Shown here: positions 26,714-35,089 of the stretch, in pieces
Layout: the number at the start of each line of letters is the position of its first letter
Position numbering within the stretch: position 1 is the stretch's first letter
NCBI RefSeq assembly: GCF_000190315.1
Contig: NC_015151.1
Coordinates: 2,210,509-2,274,508 of the forward strand
Length of the DNA stretch: 64,000 bases
Source of the DNA: Vulcanisaeta moutnovskia 768-28
GTDB taxonomy: Archaea; Thermoproteota; Thermoprotei; Thermoproteales; Thermocladiaceae
Direction: 5' to 3'
Translations under genes and position numbers: made by a program
The notes under the pieces: generated by a model
Seen by the model: only the letters and a program-made list of their open reading frames with translations
Database searches by the model: none
What the model was told of the DNA's origin: nothing

Positions 26714-28592
26714 GGCTAGTCCTTCCATAAACAATAAACATTACTATCGCCAATATCACCACGACAATAGCAACCAGGACTAGAACCGCAACAGTGGGTT
26801 TTTGCGGTGGTTTATAATTAAGGGCTGTGATTACATACATTGCCGCGGACCACGTTAATGGCGATGTCGTCGGCAGCGGATAACCAAGCCTTGGGTCAAT
26901 AGCCTCAGGCAATAAACCATACTGTGAATGCCTAACACACCAAGTAAGTATGTTCAACGCACCCGTGTGATTACCAACCTCCTCGTAATACATTGCCAGG
27001 AATAATGTGGTTATCAACCATGGAGGATCCGGCGCAGTACTATCATACAGGCTTGAGCCATAGTGATAATCATCACCTGGAAACCTGGCCAATCCGCCAT
27101 TAACCATCAACACACGTATTACGGTATTAACAGTACTTACTGCCCTGGCACTGCGTGGATTTATCAATCCCATGGCTATCGGGAGTATTACTGATGAGTC
27201 GGGTATTCCATTAGGTGCGTAAGTAACCTGAGAACCACTACCTGTGTATATCACAGTCTTAGTAAGAGCTTGGGAATAGAAGTTCTTTGAGTAGAAGTAT
27301 TTTTGTATGGTAGCGTTTAATTCATTAGCAATCCTCAGTATTTCGGTATTGTTTAGACCCAATGCCCTATATACCTGCGCTGCGGCGTATAGGCCTAGGT
27401 CATCAATTGCCTGAGTCCAGAAGTTATAGGCGTAGTTACTCTCCCATATGCTTAGGTCCTGTGGTATTAAACCATTATTCTCATTAATACCCTCTAATTC
27501 CCAATTCAATGACTTATTTATGCAGGGCATTACCTCCATTAGGAACGTCTTATTATGGGTATACTCATAGTACTGCCAAACACCGATTTGGAACAAGCCA
27601 ATACTATCATACTCAGGTATTCCGAAGGTCTCATCTGGAGCCCCAGTCCAGAAATTATACCGTGTGTACCAAGTACCACTTACGTTCTGTGCACTGCACA
27701 TCCATAGCCAGTACTTCATTGCTGGTCCGTAATAACCAGCCGTTTGAAGCGCCATTGCTGCAAATGATGAGTCCCTAACCCAGGTATAGAAATAGACGGG
27801 TTCCGGCGATGCAATGAACTCCCCAGTAACTGGGTTTTGATCATCCATAATAAGGAGTAGACTGAGGTAGTACTCAGTAAGTAATGCACCGCTTAACCTC
27901 GGTCTCCTGGCCAGGCCTAACCAATTACTCACCTCATTATTGTTAATACTCATTAGCTCACTAATTGGCATAGTACTGGTGCTACCCAGGTTCAGCGCAA
28001 CGTATGTGTAATTACCATGAATACTAAGTATAGTCCACCCACTCACGCTCTCAATATCAATCCCCCTGTTTGAGTATATACTGAGTTGCAGTGGTGACTT
28101 AATTACTAAGTATGTACTATTAATTACCTGGTAGTTGTACGTCCTTGGCATGAATACATTAATGGTAAGTGACGCATTTGATTTACTTATCATGACTACG
28201 GTAGTGTAATTAGGCGGTATGAATATTGATACCTCACCATTACTTCCCTTAATAATCACAGTATTATTAAGTTCAAGGTAAGCCTTGCTTGTGTTTCCTA
28301 GACCCATGATTGTGACGTTCATACTGAGTAATCCGTATTGGCCATAGAATATCTGTAGGATTGATGGCGGTCTTGAGGACTCCCCATTCAGTACTGGGCT
28401 TGGTATTGGATATTCCGTGGATATGTATATGCTCAGGTTCCTCCAATTACTAAGTAGTAGGTATGCTGGTGATGATGTATTTATTGGCATTTGAACAGTA
28501 CTTTGTTCTTGAGTTAATGAAAGAATTATTATTGATATGCCGATTATCAATAATACTGCTCCAATGATCAGGAATATTGTTTTCCTAATCAT
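26700..28592 (-). CDS. Membrane-anchored GH15 glucoamylase-like enzyme
   Basis: A 630-residue protein: an N-terminal signal anchor (residues 5-26), a beta domain of about 200 residues, an (alpha/alpha)6-barrel catalytic domain and a C-terminal helix (LVLVAIVVVILAIVMFIVY). Family motifs are FYTWVRDSSFAAMAL, DLSIWESN with the general-acid Glu, FWTQAIDDLGLYAAAQVY, and GLLPEAIDPRLG with the general-base Glu, followed by PLTWSAAMYV. GH15 enzymes release glucose from starch, maltodextrin, dextran or trehalose; here the enzyme acts on the outer face. Both termini may be membrane-bound, which is unusual. It converges on fttA with a 14-bp overlap. Confidence 0.9.
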   Translation of the reverse strand: MIRKTIFLIIGAVLLIIGISIIILSLTQEQSTVQMPINTSSPAYLLLSNWRNLSIYISTEYPIPSPVLNGESSRPPSILQIFYGQYGLLSMNVTIMGLGNTSKAYLELNNTVIIKGSNGEVSIFIPPNYTTVVMISKSNASLTINVFMPRTYNYQVINSTYLVIKSPLQLSIYSNRGIDIESVSGWTILSIHGNYTYVALNLGSTSTMPISELMSINNNEVSNWLGLARRPRLSGALLTEYYLSLLLIMDDQNPVTGEFIASPEPVYFYTWVRDSSFAAMALQTAGYYGPAMKYWLWMCSAQNVSGTWYTRYNFWTGAPDETFGIPEYDSIGLFQIGVWQYYEYTHNKTFLMEVMPCINKSLNWELEGINENNGLIPQDLSIWESNYAYNFWTQAIDDLGLYAAAQVYRALGLNNTEILRIANELNATIQKYFYSKNFYSQALTKTVIYTGSGSQVTYAPNGIPDSSVILPIAMGLINPRSARAVSTVNTVIRVLMVNGGLARFPGDDYHYGSSLYDSTAPDPPWLITTLFLAMYYEEVGNHTGALNILTWCVRHSQYGLLPEAIDPRLGYPLPTTSPLTWSAAMYVITALNYKPPQKPTVAVLVLVAIVVVILAIVMFIVYGRTSPRQA

Positions 28593-28704
28593 TAATTAAC
28601 TAACCACACGAAGCACTTTAATGCTTTACTTACAACTCACGTTAATTACATCATTAGGCGTATTATTTTTAATGCTGAGACTCACGTTAAATGAAGAAAG
28701 AAAT

Positions 28705-29538
28705 ATGCTGGCGTACCTACTTGGTATTGTATTAGCTGTGATCGCGTCATTTACCTGGGCAGTATCGCCAATACTCTATAGGGTCGGCGCAACGGATAGC
28801 GCCCTCGACGACTTAATATCAAACTCCCTAGGCGCCTTCATACTGGCTATGCCCTTCATATTACTTAAACCACCATTAAATGGTGGTGCGTGGCTTTATG
28901 GAACGCTCTTCGCCGTGCTCGGGCCCGTGTTTGGCACATACGTATTCCTAATTTCACTTAGATATGCTGATGTTGGTATTGCCAATGTGATATCGTATGC
29001 CTACGTAGTTATGCTACCAATAATCCTACTCGTGATTAGTCCATCATACCTAGTCTACACGTGGCCTGCCATATTGATAATGATTGGTTTATACCTAATA
29101 ATGGGTTCTGGCAAGGGCACATTTTATGGATACTTCATGTCATTACTCTCAGCCATACTCTACGCCTTCTCCTTCCTAGCCCTTTATAGGGCCTATGACT
29201 ATACGAACCCCTGGGGCATAATATTGATTAGGGGCATTACCCTAATGATCGGTGCATTACTACTGAAAATAGCCATTGAGGGCTTCAGAATTAGGGTCAG
29301 TAGTAAGGTTTTCCTCGGCGGATTAATTAGTTATGGCGTTGGTGGCCCACTCTACGTCTTATCAGTGGATTATGCAGGGATTGCCGTACCAACACTAATA
29401 ACGGCATTATCACCCGTAATCACCGAGATCCTAGCAATAGTTAAGCTTAAGGAGAGACTGAATTTAAAATCATCACTAGGATTTGCAATAGTCATTATAG
29501 GCATAGTAATAGCCACATTAATCGGCGTGCAGGTTTAA
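28705..29538 (+). CDS. EamA/DMT-family transporter
   Basis: About 10 hydrophobic helices arranged as two EamA repeats (residues 3-130 and 145-275). Repeat-end motifs VISYAYVVMLPIILLVI and LITALSPVITEILAIVKLKERL are typical of drug/metabolite transporters. I start at ATG 28705 (MLAYLLGIVLAVIASFTWA), the normal first helix; an upstream ATG at 28621 would add a further 28 residues. It is a plasma-membrane exporter or importer of small metabolites, with the substrate unknown. Confidence 0.85.
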   Translation: MLAYLLGIVLAVIASFTWAVSPILYRVGATDSALDDLISNSLGAFILAMPFILLKPPLNGGAWLYGTLFAVLGPVFGTYVFLISLRYADVGIANVISYAYVVMLPIILLVISPSYLVYTWPAILIMIGLYLIMGSGKGTFYGYFMSLLSAILYAFSFLALYRAYDYTNPWGIILIRGITLMIGALLLKIAIEGFRIRVSSKVFLGGLISYGVGGPLYVLSVDYAGIAVPTLITALSPVITEILAIVKLKERLNLKSSLGFAIVIIGIVIATLIGVQV

Positions 29539-29565
29539 AATACCCAACTGCGGTATTTAGTTCTG

Positions 29566-29619
29566 GTGATGATGGGTCGATGATATGGATGAATGATGAT
29601 TTAGGAAGAGACGAGCTGA
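29566..29619 (+). ncRNA. Possible C/D box sRNA
   Basis: C box GTGATGA (29566-29572), C' box ATGATGA (29593-29599) and D box CTGA (29616-29619) occur in order in the gap after the EamA gene. The D' box would be TGGA (29586-29589). The C'-D interval is 16 nt rather than 12 and D' is poor, so this is weaker than the element at 4535. Confidence 0.3.
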
Positions 29620-29686
29620 TGAATAAATAATTCGATTGTAAATGAATAAAGAAATAAATTATGATTTTAACCCAAGGTATGTCGCA

Positions 29687-30203
29687 TTATGGTAGTACAA
29701 TACCAACCGCACCTGCAAAGGCTAGTATAAAGAATGCGAAGCCATCAATAATTGATATTACGCCAGCCACCTTGCCTATTACTGGTTTATTCATGTAATG
29801 GGCAGCCGCAAGTAATATTGTTATTATAGGTAATAGGCCGATAGCGAATGATAGCATCACAGCCCTTAACATAATAAGTTCCGCCGTTATTAACGCGAAG
29901 AATATGCCAGTGAACCAGAGGGCGTGGTTCATGGCCATTAAGTTCTTACCTACGATTAGACCGATACCCAGCATCCATAGCAGTAGTACGAATGCGGCGG
30001 CTACCGTTGCGCCGAATACATCGCCTTCCATTATCACAAAGGCCATGGCTATTGTCTCCATTAAAGCACCTGAGAGGAGCACGATACCGAAATCCCGCGG
30101 CTCATTCTTACCCACACCCATATTAACAAAGCCTATTACAAGGAGCATGACCGCGGCTTTCCCAGAACAGAGTATTCAGAGCTGTCTGCGCCACGGAAAC
30201 CAT
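29687..30203 (-). pseudogene. Six-helix membrane protein (AmiS/UreI-like) with a frameshifted N-terminus
   Basis: The main frame from ATG 30148 encodes about six helices (VMLLVIGFVN, GALMETIAMAFVIMEGD, AAAFVLLLWMLGIGLI and others). The layout resembles the amide/urea-channel AmiS/UreI group or the acetate-transporter YaaH group. A strong TATA box (ATATTTAAAAATA, about 30226-30239) points instead to a leaderless start at ATG 30203. That frame reads MVSVAQTALNTLF and then goes out of phase by one base just before GKAAVMLLV. Removing one base near 30155-30162 fuses them into about 171 residues. Both family and frameshift are inferences. Confidence 0.45.
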
Positions 30204-30332
30204 ATTGATATACTTCAGTAGGGCATATTTTTAAATATTACCTTATATTTACTTATATCTATAGTAAAACCTTAAAATATATCAGTAAGATAAAATTTAT
30301 AAAACTATTAATCAGTATAGTTACGTGAAGAT

Positions 30333-32084
30333 ATGAGCAGCTCTACATTTAATGAGTTCCTGAAACAAAGAAACCTACTATTAAACGCGGGTAGTTATGA
30401 AGAGGCTAGGTCGAACTTCAGGTGGCCACCACATGGTGAGTTTAACTGGGCTGTGGATTACTTCGATAAGTACCTAGCGGAGACCTCCATAAATCCAGCC
30501 CTTATTTACATAAATGATGAGTTATTCAAGTCAGGTGATTCAAGGATTCTCAGCTACCATGAACTTAGGGCTCGATCCAATAAATTAGCCAACGCACTTT
30601 CGGACCTTGGTATCGGCCGTGGGGATGTAATCATGGTTATGCTAAATAATAAGCCTGAGCTCTTCGAATCATTCCTAGCCCTCATGAAAACAGGTGCTGT
30701 AATTTCACCGGCAACCACCCTATTACTACCGTCGGATATTGAGGATAGGACATCAAGGGCTCACTTCAAGGCCATTATTGCAGATCCAGAGGTGGTTAGT
30801 AGGATTGATCAGATTAAGGGCAATCTCGAGAAGCTCGGCGTTAAGTACTTCATAACCCTTGGTAAGCCAGGGCCTGGATGGCTTGATTACTATGAATTAA
30901 TCAGTGGCAGGTCAGAGAACTTCCAGGGAGTTAAGACCAAGTCAGATGATTTACTCCTGGTTTACTTCACATCAGGTACCACCGCTAAACCCAAGATGGT
31001 CATGCATACACAGTCAAGCTACCCAATTGGCCATCTAACAACCATGTACTGGGTTGGTGCTAAGCCGGGTTATAAGCATATGAACATATCAAGCCCAGGT
31101 TGGGCTAAGTGGGCTTGGTCAACATTCTTCGCAGCCTTCAATGCTGGCGCCACTACCGTGGTTTATGACTATAGTGGTAGGTTTAGTGCGGCTAATCACC
31201 TAAAGATACTTGAGAGTTACGGTATTGACACACTATGCGCGCCACCAACTGTCTGGCGTATGATAATTCTCGAGGATCTGACAAAGTATAACCTTGAGAA
31301 GATTAAGAGCTTCGTGAGCGCCGGCGAACCCCTTAATCCAGAGGTTATTGAGCGTGTTTATAAGGCGACTGGTAAGTACATACGTGATGGTTATGGACAG
31401 ACAGAGACCACGCTAATGGTTGGTAACTTCCCAGGCATGAAGATTAAACTGGGCTCAATGGGTAAGCCGGCCCCTGGCTATGATATAGTCCTCGTTGATG
31501 AGGATGGAAACCCAGTCAGCGTTAATAAGGATGGGCACATAACAGTTAGGACAAGCCCAAGACCCATTGGCCTAATGATTGGTTATGATGATGAGAATAA
31601 GAATAAGGAGGTATTTAGGCTTGGCTTGTACTTCACGGGTGATGTGGCCTTCATGGATGAGGAGGGCTACCTATACTTCGTTGGCCGTGCAGATGATGTC
31701 TTCAAGTCAAGTGACTATAGGATTAGCCCATTCGAACTTGAGAGCGACTTATTGAAGCATCCAGCCGTTGCCGAGGCCGCCGTTGTACCAAGCCCTGACC
31801 CAATAAGGGGCTTCATACCGAAGGCATATATAGTCCTGAAGCCAGGCTATAAGCCAAGTAAGGACTTGGCTTACGATATCTTTAAGTTCATAAGGCTCAA
31901 CATAGCCCCATACAAGAGACCCAGGGCTATTGAGTTCGTGTCCGAGTTACCCAAGACAATTAGCGGTAAGATTAGGCGTGTTGAGCTTAGGGGTATTGAA
32001 CGTGAAAAGAGGAATAAGGGTGTTAGAAGTGAGAATGAGTACTTTGAGGATGACTTCCCCGATATAAAGCAATTGAAGGTGTAA
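30333..32084 (+). CDS. Acyl-CoA synthetase (AMP-forming)
   Basis: A 583-residue ANL-superfamily enzyme that activates a carboxylic acid to acyl-AMP and then acyl-CoA. Motifs in order: YFTSGTTAKPKMVMHT (P-loop), SPGWAKWAWSTFFA, DGYGQTETT, LYFTGDVAFMDEEGY and the hinge, FVGRADDVFKSSDYRISPFE, and the catalytic lysine in KTISGKIRR. The SPGWAKW and SDYRISPFE wording is that of medium-chain or branched acyl-CoA synthetases. A TATA box (AAATTTATAAA, about 30294-30304) lies about 30 bp before the ATG. It could feed short- or medium-chain acids into metabolism. Confidence 0.93.
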   Translation: MSSSTFNEFLKQRNLLLNAGSYEEARSNFRWPPHGEFNWAVDYFDKYLAETSINPALIYINDELFKSGDSRILSYHELRARSNKLANALSDLGIGRGDVIMVMLNNKPELFESFLALMKTGAVISPATTLLLPSDIEDRTSRAHFKAIIADPEVVSRIDQIKGNLEKLGVKYFITLGKPGPGWLDYYELISGRSENFQGVKTKSDDLLLVYFTSGTTAKPKMVMHTQSSYPIGHLTTMYWVGAKPGYKHMNISSPGWAKWAWSTFFAAFNAGATTVVYDYSGRFSAANHLKILESYGIDTLCAPPTVWRMIILEDLTKYNLEKIKSFVSAGEPLNPEVIERVYKATGKYIRDGYGQTETTLMVGNFPGMKIKLGSMGKPAPGYDIVLVDEDGNPVSVNKDGHITVRTSPRPIGLMIGYDDENKNKEVFRLGLYFTGDVAFMDEEGYLYFVGRADDVFKSSDYRISPFELESDLLKHPAVAEAAVVPSPDPIRGFIPKAYIVLKPGYKPSKDLAYDIFKFIRLNIAPYKRPRAIEFVSELPKTISGKIRRVELRGIEREKRNKGVRSENEYFEDDFPDIKQLKV

Positions 32085-32137
32085 TACACATTATTAGTTT
32101 AAAATGATTTTTAAAATTACATTATATTATTTTCCTA

Positions 32138-33007
32138 ATGTCCAGCACAATAAGGAGGATTAGCCTTGGGGTAGACTGGCTTGATTATGCAATGCTTGGT
32201 GGTGTTCCAAGAGGTAATTGGCTGTTAATAACTGGTGAGCCTGGTGTTGGTAAGTCAATACTCACAATACAAGCCGCTGGAGCCAATGTGGACGCTATGC
32301 CAGTGGTCTACGTAAGCACTGAGACCAAGTTCTTCGATGTTGTTAGACAAGCGAAGCAATTCAATATTGACCTGTCAGACGCTGTGAGTCTAGCTGATGT
32401 CCTCGCTGGTAAGGTCAAGGACATGAAGACGAACCTAGTTGTTATTGATCTATTCGGTCTAGCCAGGCAATACCGTGAGTTACTCAGGGCTAGTGAGGAG
32501 GAGGGTAAGTCGAGGGCTAAGTCGCCATTGAGTATGGAGGTGGTTATGGCCAGCATTGAGAAGGCTTACGAGACACTTGGGGTGAGTGAGGAGGGTAAGG
32601 TTACAAAGGATGTATTAGTAATCATTGACTCCCTGGCTCCCATGTGGGCCCACGCGCCTGCAATGGCTAGGTTAATAACATATAGGCTTAGGCAGAGACT
32701 ATATCGCTCTAATGTCACGGTGATAATGACCAATCAATTCGCTCCAACCACCGGAATGACCTTTGGGTTCGGTGCTGAGCATATTGCGGATGCCATAATC
32801 CACATGTGGATTGAGCAGCCCGAGAAGAAGAAGGAGATTGAACGTTGGCTCATCATTAAGAAGGCTAGGTTAACAAATCACTATAGGAAGGCCATGAAGT
32901 ATGAAATTGAGCCTGAAAATGGATTAACACTTATAGAGCCTAGTATTGAGGAATTGAGGAAGTGGTTTGATCAGTATGGAGGTAAACAAGAATCAAGCGA
33001 GGAATAG
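32138..33007 (+). CDS. RecA/KaiC-fold ATPase (RadA-paralogue type)
   Basis: A 289-residue single RecA domain: SLGVDWLDYAMLGGVPRG opens the fold, then Walker A GEPGVGKS (about residues 33-40), VVYVSTETKF, and Walker B VLVIIDSLAP (about 165). A late loop VIMTNQFAPTTG matches the L2-like segment of RadA/RadB/KaiC proteins. There is no helix-hairpin-helix N-terminal domain, so this is not RadA itself but one of the archaeal recombinase paralogues, likely regulating recombination or acting as a signalling ATPase. The downstream gene overlaps by 32 bp. Confidence 0.85.
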   Translation: MSSTIRRISLGVDWLDYAMLGGVPRGNWLLITGEPGVGKSILTIQAAGANVDAMPVVYVSTETKFFDVVRQAKQFNIDLSDAVSLADVLAGKVKDMKTNLVVIDLFGLARQYRELLRASEEEGKSRAKSPLSMEVVMASIEKAYETLGVSEEGKVTKDVLVIIDSLAPMWAHAPAMARLITYRLRQRLYRSNVTVIMTNQFAPTTGMTFGFGAEHIADAIIHMWIEQPEKKKEIERWLIIKKARLTNHYRKAMKYEIEPENGLTLIEPSIEELRKWFDQYGGKQESSEE

Positions 33008-33479
33008 TGAGGGCTGTAGCGACAGGTTAATTAGAGCTATGGAGAGGTTTTTATGGACCTTAATAGGTAATGATAGTAAGGATGATGTGGTGACTGACCT
33101 TAAAATATGCGGAGATGCTGCTAGGCCATATCTAGATGTTGTTAATGGTAATGACCCTGGAAATACCCTATCAGCTGCGCTATCGTATTATCAATATGTT
33201 AAGCTCGTTAGAGGTGAGTTAAAGGTGAGTAGGGATTACTTGATTGGCATTGGTGATGATCCAAATGATCCAGGCGTAACCTATTCATTGATTATTGAAA
33301 ATATGACCCGCGCATTAAGGGCCCAGGACTATGTAACAGCGGCCTTTCTGGCCGATCTAGCCTTCATAACTAGGTCGTATGCATTATGCCTAGGTAATAA
33401 TGATAAGGATGTATGTGATTGGATCAAGAGGGCATTTACTGCAAGGGTTTTAATAATGAGAAGGACTAGCAACTATTAA
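32976..33479 (+). CDS. Helical partner of the RecA-fold ATPase
   Basis: The ATG at 32976 lies inside the end of the ATPase gene in another frame, so the two are translationally coupled. The 167-residue product is all-helical and acidic (LSAALSYYQYVKLVRGELKVS, AAFLADLAFITRSYALCLG), like a tetratricopeptide-type or adaptor domain. No family is recognised. Tight coupling suggests that the two proteins form a complex. It overlaps the convergent DUF35 gene by 14 bp. Confidence 0.6.
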   Translation: MEVNKNQARNSEGCSDRLIRAMERFLWTLIGNDSKDDVVTDLKICGDAARPYLDVVNGNDPGNTLSAALSYYQYVKLVRGELKVSRDYLIGIGDDPNDPGVTYSLIIENMTRALRAQDYVTAAFLADLAFITRSYALCLGNNDKDVCDWIKRAFTARVLIMRRTSNY

Positions 33480-33876
33480 TGGGTCTGAACTTATAACCGT
33501 AATTAATTAATCCATAGGTACCATCCATCTTCACCATCCTAAACACAACCTCAACATCAATACCTGGGTTCAGCTTGTCAGGATCCATGCAATCCACTAT
33601 CTGCCCAATAACCTTGACACCACCTAGATCCACAATACCCACTATCAATGGTTTCATCTTCTCAAACTCAACAGGTACTGAATAAAGTACTGTGAAGTTG
33701 ATAAGTTTACCAGTGCTTGGTAATGGGTACGGCTTAAACTCCCTGGAACCGCACTCACATACTGCCCTTGGTGGGAAGTATACACGGCCGCACTTAACGC
33801 ATTGAACACCCTCAAGCCTATAGTACTGGGGCATCCTCCTCCAGTACCTTGGTATGGATAATCTCTGGTCGACCAT
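33466..33876 (-). CDS. DUF35 zinc-ribbon/OB-fold protein (thiolase partner)
   Basis: A 136-residue protein with an N-terminal rubredoxin-like zinc ribbon, CVKCGRVYFPPRAVCECGS (CxxC...CxC). An OB-fold follows (GKLINFTVLYSVPVEF, PLIVGIVDLGGVKVIGQIVD). In archaea such proteins bridge acetoacetyl-CoA thiolase and HMG-CoA synthase and bind the CoA pantetheine. It follows the thiolase-like gene by 1 bp, so the two are co-translated. All four cysteines are present. HMG-CoA synthase itself is not in the window. Confidence 0.9.
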   Translation of the reverse strand: MVDQRLSIPRYWRRMPQYYRLEGVQCVKCGRVYFPPRAVCECGSREFKPYPLPSTGKLINFTVLYSVPVEFEKMKPLIVGIVDLGGVKVIGQIVDCMDPDKLNPGIDVEVVFRMVKMDGTYGLINYGYKFRPINSC

Positions 33877-33877
33877 G

Positions 33878-35035
33878 TCAGCCCACCCTCCTGAGTACTA
33901 TTGATGTCGATACCAAATCGAAGCCAGCCATATCCTGAACAATACCCAGCTCAGCCCTGCCCAGCGACTCAAAGGGCTTTACGTTCATGAGCTCCATAAC
34001 CATTAAGGCCAACTCATACATTCCCGAGGCACCACCTGGGAATCCCATGGACTTAAGCCCACCACTGGCATTAATAACTAGTTTATTACCAACATCTAAT
34101 GTACCCGCAGATAATAGCCTCGGTGTTTCACCAGGCCTTACCAGTCCCATTGATTCCAACGCCAACATGCCAAGTATACTATACGTATCATGAACCTCGG
34201 CAAGACTTACATCGCTTATTGAGACATGCGCCATCCTAAGGGCCATATTTGCAGCATCCCTAACAGAGTACAACTCAGTGAGCGAGTCTCTCTGGCCTGT
34301 GTATGTTCCGTAGGCACCAACACCTATCCCATCAATCCTTATCACAGCATCACTCTTTAACGGCTTATTGCATAGAACAACCGCGGCTGAACCATCAACC
34401 GCAGGCGCCACGTCATAAAGCCTCAATGGATCAGCAACAACCTCTGATTCAAGAACGTCCTTAAGCGTTGCCTGTTTCTTCATATAGGCAAGTGGGTTCT
34501 TACTACCTCTCTCGTGCATTTTTATTGGCCATATTGCCAAGTCCTCATAATCATACCCATACTTAATCATGTACTCCTTCATAGCCATAGCCGCCTGGGC
34601 CGCGGGTGTTACCCCAAAGAAGCCCTCATACTCATAATCAGTGATTGTTGATAAAGCCTTATTCAGCTTCACGTTAATTACATCATGCATCTTCTCAACG
34701 CCGACAACCGCCACACAGTCATAAATACCCGCCTTAACCATGTTATAGGCCTCTAGAACTGCGATACCGCTCGATCCATCTCCACTCTCGATCCTAATTG
34801 CGGGTATCCTCCTTAAGCCAACGTAGTCCATTAAATATGCGCCCAAAACACTCTGGTCCTGAAGTACCTCAGAGAAGGCATTGGCTACGTATATTGCTCC
34901 AAGGTTTGCATTACCAACCTGGTCAAGGACCTTCAGGAAGGCTTCGGCAAATAATTCCTTAAGCCCCTTCTCATAGTGCCTACTTCCTGGTACTAGGGAG
35001 TGGGCTACGATGTATACTTCTGTCGTATTAAACAC
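33878..35035 (-). CDS. Thiolase-fold protein lacking catalytic Cys and His
   Basis: The archaeal thiolase fold is clear: YVANAFSEVLQDQ, AVVGVEKMHD, DVAPAVDGSAAVVLC, AEVHDTYSILGMLALE, VINASGGLKSMGF. Key residues are changed. The nucleophile position reads RIESGDGSSG, with Asp86 where VEAACASGG has Cys, and the final motif is GFPGGASG, with Phe332 where GHPxGATG has His. The protein may therefore bind acyl-CoA without condensing it. GTG 35035 (385 residues, normal length) is preferred over ATG 35086, because the only TATA box lies between them and 35086 is upstream of it. It is coupled to the DUF35 gene and divergent from HMG-CoA reductase. Confidence 0.85.
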   Translation of the reverse strand: MFNTTEVYIVAHSLVPGSRHYEKGLKELFAEAFLKVLDQVGNANLGAIYVANAFSEVLQDQSVLGAYLMDYVGLRRIPAIRIESGDGSSGIAVLEAYNMVKAGIYDCVAVVGVEKMHDVINVKLNKALSTITDYEYEGFFGVTPAAQAAMAMKEYMIKYGYDYEDLAIWPIKMHERGSKNPLAYMKKQATLKDVLESEVVADPLRLYDVAPAVDGSAAVVLCNKPLKSDAVIRIDGIGVGAYGTYTGQRDSLTELYSVRDAANMALRMAHVSISDVSLAEVHDTYSILGMLALESMGLVRPGETPRLLSAGTLDVGNKLVINASGGLKSMGFPGGASGMYELALMVMELMNVKPFESLGRAELGIVQDMAGFDLVSTSIVLRRVG

Positions 35036-35058
35036 CAACAGTTGCCATAAATGTGAAG

Positions 35059-35067
35059 TTTTTAAAT
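35059..35067. promoter_or_regulatory. Shared palindromic TATA box, thiolase-like gene / HMG-CoA reductase
   Basis: The only A/T box in the divergent gap contains the self-complementary core TTTAAA. It is about 26-28 bp from ATG 35090 on the plus strand and about 26-29 bp from GTG 35035 on the minus strand. That is correct spacing for leaderless transcription in both directions from one TBP site. Confidence 0.6.
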
Positions 35068-35089
35068 ATTCCCTGAATATAGTCATTTA

